The translations under genes and the position numbers were made by a program. A DNA stretch of 64,000 nt from Oidiodendron maius Zn. Taxonomy: Eukaryota > Ascomycota > Leotiomycetes > Myxotrichaceae. Position 1 is the first letter of the stretch, and each line of letters opens with the position of its first letter. Shown here one piece after another: positions 45,810 through 57,582 of this stretch. Below the pieces are notes generated by a model that worked only from the letters and a program-made list of their open reading frames with translations, had not been told where the DNA came from and made no database searches. The stretch spans positions 806,001-870,000 of the forward strand of contig KN832872.1 in assembly GCA_000827325.1 (NCBI GenBank). Reading direction: 5' to 3'.

Positions 45810-46727
45810 GTTAGCTGTGGCTCCAGGCAACCGCGCGGGCTAGGCAGACGATGCCTGAGCCAGTTTATGATGACTACATCATGCACAATGAGGTGGGTAA
45901 GAAGCGAGTGGAGAAGTATGAGCACATTCAAAATTCAATAGCTACGAGCATTTTAAACAAGAAGGTATTGGAGAGAGTTCATATATCAACGGCAATGGCT
46001 ACCTGGTGAAGTGCCATCCAGCACTGTACTATCTCTCATGCACTACTCATCGGGGATCACACATGCTAGGATATCCTCGCTAACCTCCGTCAATACATTT
46101 CACTTTCTTCATTCCATTCTATCTATCCGGCATCTGCCCAGACCATCCGCCAAGCACTCCGATGACCAAGCCGGAAAGAAGCAAGTAATGCAATGCAAAA
46201 AGTTTTAGAAATGGAAATTAAGAAGCAGGTACGAGAAAGAGTATGCGAGGAAGCGAAGTATCGAAAAGGCTTGAAGGTCAAGTTTCCGATCTAGGCGCAG
46301 CTCCTGGAGAGGTGTCTGAGGTCAGATTTGTTAATGTTGCCGGAGGGGGTAAAGCATGAATCGTTAGGAAAGTAATTTAGTTGGTCGTGATCTTTCATAC
46401 ACGACCATGTTCGTATGTTTTATGGGTTTTATGTCTGGGGTATGGTGGCCCAAAGGGACGGCGTAAGGATGCCTGATCCAAGAAGTAATGTCAGTCCTCA
46501 GATTGAGGATCCAGCTCAAAATAAAGCGCTGTTAACTTAAGAGAAGTATGCCGCTGCAATGCGCACGCCAAAGAACGCCAGAGAATATAGCAGACGCCAT
46601 TCGATTGTAAATGAAACCGCGAGTTCGTGCACTGCCACAAGCAACGAAAGGAAGATGCAGTGGGCCATAAGCCCGTAGATCGGACAAAGGCACCCAACGC
46701 CAGCAATGATAATTTCGCGAAGAGGTT
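45810..46727. other. Spacer between U6 and CDC25
   Basis: No supported gene. It probably includes the CDC25 3' UTR and the U6 upstream region. Confidence 0.4.
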
Positions 46728-48541
46728 TTATTCAGAGACCACACGTCTGTTCTGTCCTCGATCATATCCCAGCATGGGTGAGGGCATTCCAGTCATTAAA
46801 AGATCGCTAACAGTTGTCTTTGACCGGCCTTGAGCAGTAGGACTATCATCTATCTGCCCCTGCCCAAAAGCGAAAGTTTGAGCTCTGCTCAATTTCGTCC
46901 TCCCTTGACGAAGTCGTCCCATCTCTCGTTCACACGTATTGGCATGCTCCTTTGCGTCCATCTCAACGTAATTCTGGGGGAAGCAACGGGATCGATGTTG
47001 AGCAAAGAATTTGCTATATCCTCCGTCTAGAATATAGACTTCGGGATAGGTGAGCTTCGGGTATTGCTCGGCATTGGTAGCACGATCCTGTTTTCGGACA
47101 TGACCTGCCATCATAGGTGCGCGGTGTGCGGAGTATTCGCAGTGGAAGATTAGTAGGGTTTTGCTAGGAAGACTTGCTTCGAAAAGATGGCTCATTAGTA
47201 GGTCTTTATCATTAAAGTTAACGGCCCCATTAATGTGTCCGCCTTCGAATTCATACTCGAAACGACAATCAATGATTATGTGCTGGTCGTAGTTGCTGTT
47301 GTAATTGCCATCAAGCACTTCGAGGAGAGTCTCCTTCGTGATCCTGGGTATGCTATCTGGCTGCCCCTCTTGAAAGAAATGTGGCAGCACAGGCTGATGA
47401 AGCTCGTCGACATCCATAACTGTATGCAGGTTGCTTGAGGCTTGATCATCTTTCTTCGCCATGACATCCCCTGGGTTCTCAAACATACTCAACGACCGAC
47501 GAAACTGCTTTCTAGGCCGAAATAATGGATTTGAAGGCCGCCTACAGTGGCCACTGCTGGGTGAACCATTCCGCAATGTATTATTTGACATGCTCCCAAA
47601 AGGTTTACCTAATCGAGGTGGCCCCATTAGAGAAGACGACGAAGGGCTGTTGGCAGATTGGGGCCGACGTTCTTGAGTCGGCGACTCATTAAAGCATTCA
47701 TCAAGCGACATTGACGTTGTAGACAATTTGCTCAAGCCAGCACCAAAGCGGAAAGGAGGTAATTGGCTGTCAGCGCTTCGTGGGCCCATGGACCCAGTAG
47801 AGAATCCCTTGGTTCGTGCAAGAGTTGGCCGCATTAGAATAGATTTCCGACGCCTAGATAAGTTAGAAACATGTTGCGTGAGAGGAGCAGTCCTTAGACT
47901 TACTCAACACCATGTATGGGTCGTGGAGCCTCCACAGCCACGGGGCGGGGGGGGGAAGACTGCATGATCGACCCCTCATCCGTAGCAGACTTCGGGCTTG
48001 GAGATGAGACTTCCATTTGTGCGCAGTGCGGTTGCTTGTGCGGAAGAGGTGAAATATCCATACGCTCATTCATTGGCCCAGGTGAAGATGATGGTAGAGG
48101 CGGAGTGGTAACACTTTCTGCAATCTATTAGCAGCTTCTCGGCTTCACCCTGCTCTGCACGCTTACCACGCCCATCAATTGTCCCAAATAGATTCGATGT
48201 GAAAAGTGATCTACGCGGAGTTGGCAGTTGCGGGCTGTAGCAAGGTTAGCATATGTGCCAGTCCCAAGGTCGAAGTAGACTTGCCTCATGTCGATGTGAA
48301 AGTTCTGTGAGAGGTCTGCCGCCAGGCTCGCAGCTGGAGAGGATCCGCGGACCGGCTGCATAGCGAAGTAGTCCTGCTTTCCTGGGCCCTTCATGCTCAG
48401 ATCTCGAAAGTCAAACGAACCCGGGCCAAAGCCAGTGGCACGAGCTAGGTGTGCGTGTGCGTGCGAAGTGTACATGTCGCTGCGACCCCAAGCTGGCATG
48501 AATGGTGCCTGCATGGCAGCTAACGGTGAAGAAGCCTCCAT
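46728..48541 (-). CDS. cdc25: Cdc25 M-phase inducer phosphatase
   Basis: Four exons, 48541-48285, 48234-48167, 48117-47904 and 47853-46728, give 554 residues. The rhodanese/Cdc25 domain occupies about 340-490, with FHCEYSAHRAPMMAGH; HCEYSAHR (417-424) is the C-x5-R loop, Cys418 the nucleophile. DGNYNSNYDQHIIIDCRFEYE and GGHINGAVNF precede it, and PEVYILDGGYSKFF follows. The long N-terminus is serine/proline-rich, as expected for a regulatory region controlled by kinases. The protein removes the inhibitory phosphate from Cdk1 to start mitosis (NIMT in Aspergillus). Intron 1 appears to use a GC donor (AG|GCAAGT), since only that join yields SPQLPTPRRSLFTSNLFG in frame. Exon 3 contains a run of nine C. 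Confidence 0.93.
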
Positions 48542-51500
48542 GACAGTGTCTGGAGGGGCGAGGACTTTGGTACGGGAAGTCCTCTGTAATTAATTGAGCC
48601 AAATCGAGAGCAACTCTGAGGCGGGGAGGGGAGGTGATTAGGAAGGTATTATTCCTCGACTCCAAGGCGTTGGCGGGATCGGTGGTCGACGAGTAGGTGG
48701 GTTGCCGTTGCTGCACTACCTCTGGGGGGGGGACAGTAGCAGCCCTGGATACGGAGAGGTTGAGAGGGTCGGCGAGGCTAGAAGAATGCCATTGAGAAGG
48801 TCGTCAGGTGGGCGGGAGGTCGTGGGCAGAGGCTCATCCAGCTCGGCGTGCAGAGGGACCCTCGAGGCCGATACCTACACACACGAAAGGCGGGGAGGAG
48901 GCCGATCGAGGATGGACTGTAGGAGTGAAGCAACGAGAAGAGGGAGTTCGAGGAGGTCTCAAGAGGAGTGCGGAGGTGAGCGAGAGGTTCTGCGAGCACA
49001 GACGAAGCTGTTGTTGGGGGGATGGAGGTTTGGGATCACGTTTGTCTGTCTGTCACCCGGCCGTCCCTCTCGCTATTATTCTTATTCGACCTCGCACTGG
49101 GTAGAATGGACCAAGGTTACAGCACATACAGGGACAACCAAGGTTTAGCACCATCAGCACGCCGTACAGCACCTGGCTATATATCTGACTATGGCAACGG
49201 GCGGGGATTCACCCTGCAACCAGATCCCTCCCAAACCTTGCCCTGGCCGCCAAATCATAGCGCGTGTTGCCGTGGGAGATGATGCCCGGCGGCAAGGAAG
49301 CTTCTGCTGCTTGTCGCGCCGGAGGACAAGACGGCTTCTATTAATGTCTATTACACGGAACGCTTTTCTCGAGTTGGTTCTAGTCATGCCCCTTGCTGTT
49401 TCACTGAACTCGTGTGCGAGCACGGTGTTCTTGTCTATTGTAGGTTTTGTGTGGTTGCTCCTCGCCATGTGAACTAGAACTTACCGCGGAATTTTTCACG
49501 CGAAGTAAATATTTACAATCGCTTCTCCCCACAATGACGCCCATTGCATCACTCGCAGTGCCCACGATACCAGCTCCCGCTGCCCATGGCCCAATAAAAC
49601 TTCATGCCAGGCGCACTTCCACAGAACGGCGGAGGCAAGCGCCCTCCAAGATTCGTTCGAACCAGCGTATCGCTCGGTCGCTCAGCTGCGAGCTAAAGAG
49701 CCGGGGCAGTTTCGCCGTAGATCTTTGCCACCACCAGCACGTCAAGGTTCCGGCGGCGGTGACAGCAGCACGAGGATCCCCGCTTGATATTTCACTCCGA
49801 GACCAAGGACAGCCTCGCTGCTCCTAAAGTAGGAATCCGAGACTGGATATATGAAGACAAACAGCAGAGCAGCGATGTATCCGACGCAGAATTGTAAGAC
49901 CTTCTCAGCTACCATCTCAATTGCTAAAGATGTCTTCGCTACGGGGAGTGTGGAAACTCCATCCTCCAGAGAATGCGGCCAATGCTGCAACCGGCTGTGG
50001 CCAGGTCAACGAGGCCGGCCCTGGGCAGATGGGCAGAGTGGGATCGCAACCTCGCCCAGTTCAAGTCAGATGCCGTAATACCATCCTGCAGCTCTCGAGC
50101 CGCCTTACGGAAGAACAGGCTCGCTCTGTCCCACCCAACTCAGCCTCAATTCGTCGACCATCGTACCAATAGCAAATCACAGCCAGGAGCTACGCGAAGG
50201 AAAATGCTTCCTATCGGGAGTAGCTCCAAAGCATTTGTGGAAGCGCCTCTGGCGGTTTCGCAGATTCTGCTGGCCCATCCAGTGACAGAGTGCAGCATGG
50301 CACAGGCCGACAATCATGCCCATTCTCATGGTTTGCTCTAGGCCTCTTCACAAATGCATTTGCAATAGCCGGGTTTAGGCTCCCTGGCTGGCCGCCGTCG
50401 ATCACGCTCTGGTACGATGGAATCCCTACGAAGCGCCGCAAAAGGCACTCTCTCCCTGGTCCTAGCCGGGAATCCCCGCCAGAACTTCCCAATCAGGACA
50501 GTGTGTCTGTCGTCAGCTTGATCCTTCACTTCTCGTCTGCAGTTCGTGCTAGCATCTTCCTGACTGCATGTTGGTTAGAGGACAGAGCCTCTTTCGAGAT
50601 GAGAGAGATGCCCGTCCTAAGTACGTCTGCAGCATACCGTAAACCTCACAAGCAGCTCCTATTGCCTTGTGTTAATCTTACATACGGAGATCGTTTGACG
50701 AAACAGAGCCCACGTTCGTCTACTCCGTAATATTTGCTGCGGAGGGCCTTATCTCCTGACTCCTGGTCTGGCGTTCCGATGCAGCAGCCAAGTCGGATAC
50801 TCTCCTATCTCCTCCGTGCGATTCGTCCACCGCCAAATGAAAATGCCCCATAAACAACCAGATCATGCCCACATTCCAGGCGCTAGCGAATTGTCATGCC
50901 AATACCCCTCACCATCAGCGCAGCCAAGAGCGGCGGGGTACCTCAGCACGTATGCGAGAGGCGCCAATAACAAATGGTAACTGGAGATTTACGTGTAGCA
51001 CCTCGCAGCGGGGGGTGCACGAGGTGTTTGAGAAGCTGCACTGGTGGCGGGGCGGCTGTTTGCAGTAAATTTGGACTTGGGCTGAGGGCGAAGCCGGGCG
51101 ACGCGTTGGCCGGGAGAGTAAACAAAAGCTCGCACACGAACCGCAAGCGATATCACGAGATCACAGAATCCCTGCATTCTTCGAGACCCTACATTTCATG
51201 GGGCTAGAACATCTCTCTATCAAGCCTTTCCATATTATTCAGACTTAACCATATCTTGGAGCTGGCCGTATTTTTTATCCTTTGGGCATTTAGAACTTAT
51301 ACTGTCGCACGGCAACGAACAGTTGCCGTGTTACTACGAACTGGCCGTGTCGGCCCTGTATTCAATGCACTGCGCACTATTAGGCTGCTGAGCCGACAAT
51401 GCGTTTCGAATCCCCCATACTGAGTATGTCTGTGGATCAACCAGCCCCACATTGCGGAGAGCAATAACCAGGCGCTGTACAGTAGGAGTGTTACAGTATC

Positions 51501-52095
51501 TCGCACAGAGCATGATACCCATTAGCGACTGTAAGTTTTGAAGATCTGGTGCAATCAGTTAAACTCAGGATTTTCCTTAGTACAGATACCTTTGTGATGT
51601 TTGTGGCAGCGCCAAGCGAGGCTGAACCTATTTCATGTCACCTACTTTAGTGGCTATCCCGTTCTGTCACCTATGATATGTTTTCGTTATTCATAAGAGT
51701 ACATACTACCCTCCTGGAAAATGGTCCAGTTCAGTAGTGTTTGAACTCAACTTGAGGTGACGATCGCCGCCTGACCCTCACGTGGCCTGTGGCAAGCACA
51801 ATGCTCACGCTGCAATGTGCATCTGCATTTGGTGCTGAAGAATCTGGCATGCTGCATGGCTTTGTTTGAAACTCGTTTGCTTGCAGGTGAAATGAGTTCA
51901 AAAACAACAGTCCAAGGTCCATCCAGCTCTGATTTCTCTGCCACTCTTCAGTCGACCAGCTTTTTGCAGGGTAATTTTATTTCATCTTTCCGTTAATTTG
52001 GAATCCGTTGCTCTCTATCATTCTATTCCAGTCGACATACCAAACCTACCTTCTGTACTCTTGCCTTTCGGGAAATTAATTACCTTGCGACGGAA
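48542..52095. other. Gene-poor region upstream of CDC25
   Basis: About 3.5 kb. The first 700-900 nt are purine-rich and probably hold the long CDC25 leader and promoter. Beyond 49.5 kb there are only short open frames on both strands with no recognisable family. None has good splice partners, and no transposon ends, tRNA or tandem array were found. Confidence 0.5.
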
Positions 52096-52507
52096 ATGGC
52101 CAGAAAAATGTCAAACAAGCGAGATATCGTCCAGGAGTTTGCTGATTACTTTGGAAACGAGAGCAAACTGGCTAATTGGCAAATGCTTTGCAACGATCTT
52201 CATATCGGCCGTGATTTGAGTAGCATAAGGAAGTGTAAAGCTGTACGAGACTCACCGGCAAACATTGATTCAACAACGCGATTCATCCGAAATACCACTT
52301 GCTAACGGTTCAGTTAATCAGGCTCTCCGTGGCGTCTACGTGAACATTTATGACTTGATCGATGCCAAAGCGAGTGGCACTCGAGTTAGAAGATTTTCAA
52401 ATCGTCAACAACTTGCCACATATTCCATCAAGAACAATAAGATATACCCAAAAAGGAAGGCTAAAGAGGGAGGCCCAGTGAAGTTATTATTGAGAGAAAT
52501 CTTTTAG
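52096..52507 (+). CDS. Small conserved fungal protein, unknown function
   Basis: Exons 52096-52242 and 52322-52507 give 110 residues. The 79-nt intron has a GTACGA donor, a GCTAACGG branch point and an AATCAG acceptor. Reading into the intron destroys the pattern. The protein reads EFADYFGNESKLANWQMLC at the N-terminal side, then RGVYVNIYDLIDA in the middle, and KIYPKRKAKEGGPVKLLLREIF at the end. I recognise this layout (tryptophan helix, VNI-DL-DA, basic KIYPK, GGPV-LL) as a family of short hypothetical proteins in filamentous ascomycetes. There is no signal peptide or membrane segment. Function is unknown. The ATG context (CGGAAATGGCC) is acceptable; an additional upstream exon cannot be ruled out. 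Confidence 0.75.
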
Positions 52508-52813
52508 GTACTGTGTGGAAGAAATGATAGATACTCTGCTCTGAACTGTTTAATGAAATGTGCAACTAGAGTGCGGCCTTCCCCTACAGCAAGACCTATG
52601 ATTTAATAAGCCGTGCTTAAGTATTCTATGCGCAGACCAGAAATGCTGCAATACTAGAATATTGGATAATCGAAGAACTAGAACATTGATGCTACATCTC
52701 ACTCGTTTACCCGTAAATGTCCTCTTGCCCGGAGTACGACTCTTACAATAATTTACGTCCCACCTGGTTTAGACGGAATTAATTGCACTGATCAAATAGA
52801 CTTTCAAAATACC

Positions 52814-52890
52814 AAACCGATGGGTTTTGAACCTACCTTGGCCTAATGAGATTTCGGTGCATATACTCGACCTCTTTAGGCTATCTAAAT
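52814..52890 (-). pseudogene. tRNA-like relic, possibly tRNA-Met derived
   Basis: The minus strand has a box A-like TAGCCTAAAGAGG (52883-52871), a perfect box B consensus GGTTCAAAACC (52833-52823), and TCTCATTAG in the anticodon position. Its plus strand resembles reversed elongator tRNA-Met. The candidate acceptor strands (ATTTAGA and CGGTTTG) do not pair, and the T stem has a mismatch, so it is more likely a decayed tRNA or tRNA-derived sequence than a working gene. Confidence 0.35.
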
Positions 52891-52923
52891 GATTAATGCC
52901 TTGTTCTTGGTATCTCAGATAAT

Positions 52924-52955
52924 GAGGCTGCGCGAGGCTGCACGAGGCTATGCAC
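52924..52955. repeat. Short tandem repeat in the UTP18 upstream region
   Basis: Three to four copies of GAGGCTGCRC-like units (GAGGCTGCGC, GAGGCTGCAC, GAGGCTATGCAC), the last degenerate, about 100 nt before the UTP18 start. Confidence 0.6.
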
Positions 52956-53047
52956 GGGCCACCAGTGCTAAATAATCCCTACCAAATTTTTCCGCATTTT
53001 CACTTCGTGACGTTGAAACTGCTGGTTTCTCTGCAGCAACCCACACC

Positions 53048-54866
53048 ATGCCGCGACAACGGTCTAAAAAGTTGTCGGCCGGTCGCGAAACCGCGAAAGA
53101 TCCTATACCTGAACTTGAACAAGAGAGTGGGCTCTATGGTAGCAACAATGAAGGCATCCCAATGCTGGAGAAAGCCTCAGACGAGGAGGAATTGGACAGA
53201 CTGGTTTTTGGAGACGAAATGGAGTTCAAAGTCCACTTGGGTCATAGTATGGATGTAGTCCAACTAGCAGACTCCGATGGAAGTGGTGGAGAAGAATCAA
53301 ATCACGGAGAAGGGGAAGGGCTTGAAAATGTGGACGATGCCGACGTAAGCTTCTGCACCATTGACTTGAAAGTCTGTATCTAACAACCCAAAGCTCTTCT
53401 TTCTTGATGCGGAGCCATCTGCGGTGGATCCAACTTCTCAAGTACAACATCCGAGTCTCGAAGACAATATGAGGGGTGATGTCCCTGCTTGGGAGGACAG
53501 TGACGATGATCGACTCGCAGTCTCTCTGGCAGGAAACTCGCGTCTGCGAAAGCTCCGCATGAGCGAAGGAGAGGATATTGTTAGTGGAAGGGACTATACC
53601 AGACGATTGCGAAGGCAATTCGAGATTCTGCACCCTGTTCCAGAATGGGCGCAGAGTTCCATGCGACCGATTAAACGACGTAGATCATCGGCCGGATCTG
53701 ATTCCTCAATATCGTCCAATGACCTGGATGCTGACGAGTCCAATCTTTCAACTCTTCCGCTTGCGCGACTCCTACAAGATGCTGGCTCCCTCACGCGGAC
53801 GCTACCTATACCGGGGAAACTAGCAAGGCTCCGGCCTGAGGTCCTCGATATTCAAAGAACACGGGATATACCCCTTACACAACCATCATCTATAACTTCC
53901 CTATCATTTCACCCCAAATACCCAGTCATACTATCATCTGGCCCTGCATCAACTCTTTTCCTCCATCATATTGCCCCCACGGCACATCCAACCCCAAATC
54001 CACTCCTTACCTCCGTCCACATTAAGCACACTCCTCTTGCAACTTCTACATTCCTCTGTCCTGAAGGTGACAAAATTTTCTTCTCTGGTCGTCGCCGCTA
54101 TTTCCATATCTGGGATCTACCGTCCGGGGCAATTCAAAAGGTTAACCGGATATATGGGCATAAAGAAGAACAGAGAAGCATGGAAAGATTCAAGCTCAGC
54201 CCTTGCGGGCGGTACATGGGTCTTGTTGGATCTTCAAAGAGAGGCGGCGGTGTTATAAACATCTTGGACGCCAACACGACACAATGGATCGCTGCAGCCC
54301 GCATCGAAGGCAAGAACGGTGTTGCTGATTTTGCCTGGTGGGGCGATGGCGAGGGGCTTACGATTGTCGGTAAGGGGGGAGAGGTAGGTGAATGGAGTGC
54401 GGAATCGAAATCATTCCTTGCGAGGTGGATCGATGATGGATCAATTGGTGCTACGGCGGTTGCTCTGGGAGGAAAGAATGGCCCGAAAGCTCTTGGCAGT
54501 GACAGATGGATTGTCATTGGATCACAGAGCGGCGTGGTCAACATATATGATCGACGCGCGTTTGTCTCAGGGAACGAGATCACAGTTAAGGAAAGGCCAG
54601 AGCCGAATAGGAGGTTTGAGCAGCTTACTACTCCGACCAGTAATCTGGAAATTAGTCCGGATGGGCAGCTGTTAGTACTTAGCAGTAAGTGGAAGAAGGA
54701 CGCATTACGATTAGTGCATCTACCCAGTTGTACGGTGTATAGGAATTGGCCTACCAGTTCGACGCCACTGGGAAGGGTTACAGCAGTGGCATTTGCGAGT
54801 GGCAGTGATATGCTCGCAGTGGCCAGCGAGGCGGGAAAGATCCGTTTATGGGACATTAGATCTTAA
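53048..54866 (+). CDS. utp18: UTP18, U3 snoRNP / SSU processome WD-repeat protein
   Basis: Exons 53048-53344 and 53394-54866 give 589 residues. The acidic N-terminus contains LFFLDAEPS and PAWEDSDDDRLAVSLAGNSRLRKLR, the latter the UTP18 signature before the propeller. KGIDYTRRLR-type sequence appears here as SGRDYTRRLRRQFEILHPVPEWA. A WD40 propeller follows, from ITSLSFHPKYPVILSSGP to MLAVASEAGKIRLWDIRS. It acts in the nucleolus in the early 90S pre-ribosome for 18S rRNA maturation; the N-terminus in yeast recruits Mtr4 through an AIM motif, and LFFLDAEPS could be that site. The intron is 49 nt and phase 0. Confidence 0.94.
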
Positions 54867-55026
54867 ATAGGGATTCAATAAACAGACAATCCGGCTCAGG
54901 CTACAAGTGTATGGCCAATTATGCTATAAGTATTTGTTGATTGAGAACGCCTAACTATCTAAAGGTAAGGCTTAGCAGCAAGTAATTATTGAACGAAAGG
55001 CGAACCAACGCTTCAAGAAACTCTGC

Positions 55027-56546
55027 TCATTCCAAGTGGTCTGAGGCTGCCGGAACAAAGTACCAAGTAATTCCCATGATCACAATCAGCGCAACCACAA
55101 TAGGCTGTAAGACACTCACACCTGCTTTAGCAGCGACGAGTCCTATTAGAGAAGGGAAAATAGCTCCACCTGCTTGTGCAACGACAAAAATCATACCTAA
55201 GAGGTTCAATTAGCATGTTATAAAAATGACAGTGCACCAGACTTACCTAGCCCGGCGGATTGAATATGTTTCGGAAGTAGTCTTGAAGCAACCGATACGC
55301 CCTAGATATATACTGTTAATATTAGTCGCCTCAAGAATTCCAACAAAACTCACAGCAGCAAAGAATGGACCCAGAAAGAAACCCATGATGCTGAATACCA
55401 CAGCACTGGATATTATATTTGGCACTAGCCAAAATATCAGCTGGAGAACGAGAGACAAGGCAGTGTACACGAGCAGCATCCTCGTTTCTCCAAAGCGATA
55501 AGTTGGCTCCGCGAGGAGAAGTCGTCCAATTGTCAGGCCGCCGTAGTAGCCTGACGGGATATATCCCATTTTTGACAGTTTTCCATGGCGGACTTCTACG
55601 AGGTATTGCACAACCCAACCTATGACTTATTAGAATATTGCAGCGAGGGTAATAAGTACACAAAGTTCACGTACCTCCTGCGGTTGTTCCAACGCCCAAG
55701 TAGAAAAAGAAGAAGAGGCTGATAAGCCACAAACTGCGAAGCTTCATCATCTGGCGAAGCTCCTCCACTGCACTTTTATTTCTACCACTTTCTCTAGCAA
55801 CAGTTCCTTGTGCAGAAGATGTTCCCTCAGAAGGAGGTATCTCTTCGGAAGTTATGTCTTTTTTGATCATGCAGACCGACTCTGCAAACGAAAAAAGAAC
55901 GAAAATCAAGTTAAAAACACTAAGTCCAAGTGGAAAAATATAGAAGAGTGTCCACACTGAAGGAACTCGTGCAGAGGCTACAGTTGTTGCGACAAACGGC
56001 GCGACGAGACATCCAAACCCATACATGCCATGGATAAAGCCAAGCCACCTGTGTGCGCCTTCGACAGAGCTCACAAAAGTATTGCAATGGGCATCTTGAT
56101 AGGCTTGACCTAGCGCTGAAAAGAAAAATGTGAGTACAAAAAGTGGAAAGGGTGGTTTCCAGGGCCGAAGTGTCTGCGACAAGAGCTGGAGAGTCGCCCC
56201 TATCGCGAGCAGAGCGCCGAGATTGAAATATTTCGGAGCATGACTGTTGGTGGCAGCTGCAACAACCCATCCCATGAAAGTTACGACGTATCTGATTTCC
56301 GTTAGACTGCTTCAAAAATGGAGTCTGGGTTATGGCGTTGGAATTGACAAACATCAATGCAATTAAGGAGGTGTCGATAACATAATACTGCAACATGTAG
56401 GGCAGCAGCGGTCCCATACTCCCATCATTTGTGCCGGCGACGAAGAAAGAGAATCCCGCGCTTAAGAGCTTCAAGTTTTGTCTTGGAATTACCCTTGTGT
56501 GTAGAGTCTCCAGCGGAGTTATATGTTGTTGCCGGAGATTTGACAT
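55027..56546 (-). CDS. Major facilitator superfamily transporter
   Basis: Exons 56546-56353, 56291-55675, 55619-55354, 55301-55247 and 55196-55027 give 433 residues with about 12 hydrophobic segments. Recognisable pieces are KLLSAGFSFFVAGTNDGSMG (TM1), then YQDAHCNTFVSS, GGLTIGRLLLAEPTYRFG and GMIFVVAQAGGAIFPSLIG. They resemble fungal fucose-permease/BSC6-like MFS proteins. The junctions were placed by frame and conservation; exon 4 is only 55 nt. The start is uncertain: an upstream ATG at 56691 opens a different frame with a lysine-rich stretch and could be joined by an intron I cannot place. Substrate unknown. Confidence 0.82.
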
Positions 56547-57582
56547 CTTGGCCTAAGCTTATAACCTCTTCCTTCTTGGGGAACGCGTCAGTCGAATGAT
56601 CCTTTAAGGGCTTTGAATTTGATGCTTTTTTCTTGCGGGGCTTTAGTGGGCTCAGATACATAGAGTTACTGGCGACCTGGATTGAGGACATTTGTCTTGC
56701 TATCGGCGCTGATCCTTCGTCTAAGATAACTTGCGGCTTTGATTCTATATTAAAAAAAAACTAAAGATCACATCCTGACGATCATTAATAAATGTCTTGC
56801 GTACACATTATATCTTGTTTTCTGTCACATCTGAATCCATTGCAGGCTACGTTCCTGGACTCCGCGGGCACACTTCGATAGACACCTATCGGGAAATTAT
56901 CGGCACAGGATAAACTTCGGGGCAGGGTAAACTTCGGGATTCGCTAGGCCCCTCGGGCCGCCTCCCATGAGCCAATAAGTGCGGAGACTTTGACCTCTAT
57001 GTACCAGGAATACCTTTTCTGATGTCCAGACTCACAGTATCGACCTTTATAAAACGTTATACCGGAAATAAGCTCGGATGAATTTATAATCATATTTTTG
57101 GGACATATCTTGAGAGGGTGTCTGTTCTATGGAGAAGGATATCAATGATGCTGATAAATCCATACACTCTTGCCATAAAACAGCTGAGCATTGGCAACAA
57201 TAACACGCAACAGGGATTTCCTTCCCGAACATCAGCAGTGCTCGAAATCAAAAATGGGACGGCCTAGCTTTGATTGCAGTATTGACGAGCACCACTCCTT
57301 ATAGGTTGCTACCACATAGCAATACAGGGTAGGAGAAAGTTTATAAGACTCTGGGCTATGAGACATAAGAGGAATAGATTACAAATAGATCAGAGTGTTC
57401 AGAAATTGGTTTGAAATTCCCAAACCGATAATCCCTTCCAGAAAACAAAAAGTAAAATATCGTGACAGCCCCTGAACCCTATCTCTTGGCTCATGGATCT
57501 AATTTACATGCCTCCTGGAGGCACGAGGACAGTTGACCTGTGCATTGTCAGATATCACTCTAATTTTTTTTAACATGGTGAC
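56547..57582. other. Intergenic region upstream of the MFS gene
   Basis: About 1 kb containing the MFS promoter and the region downstream of the dehydrogenase. Short ORFs only; an A-tract lies near 56750. Confidence 0.45.

Noticed and set aside
49534-49827. ORF in the gene-poor region near 49.5 kb
   Set aside because: Arginine/serine-rich chance composition without recognisable domain or neighbouring exon.
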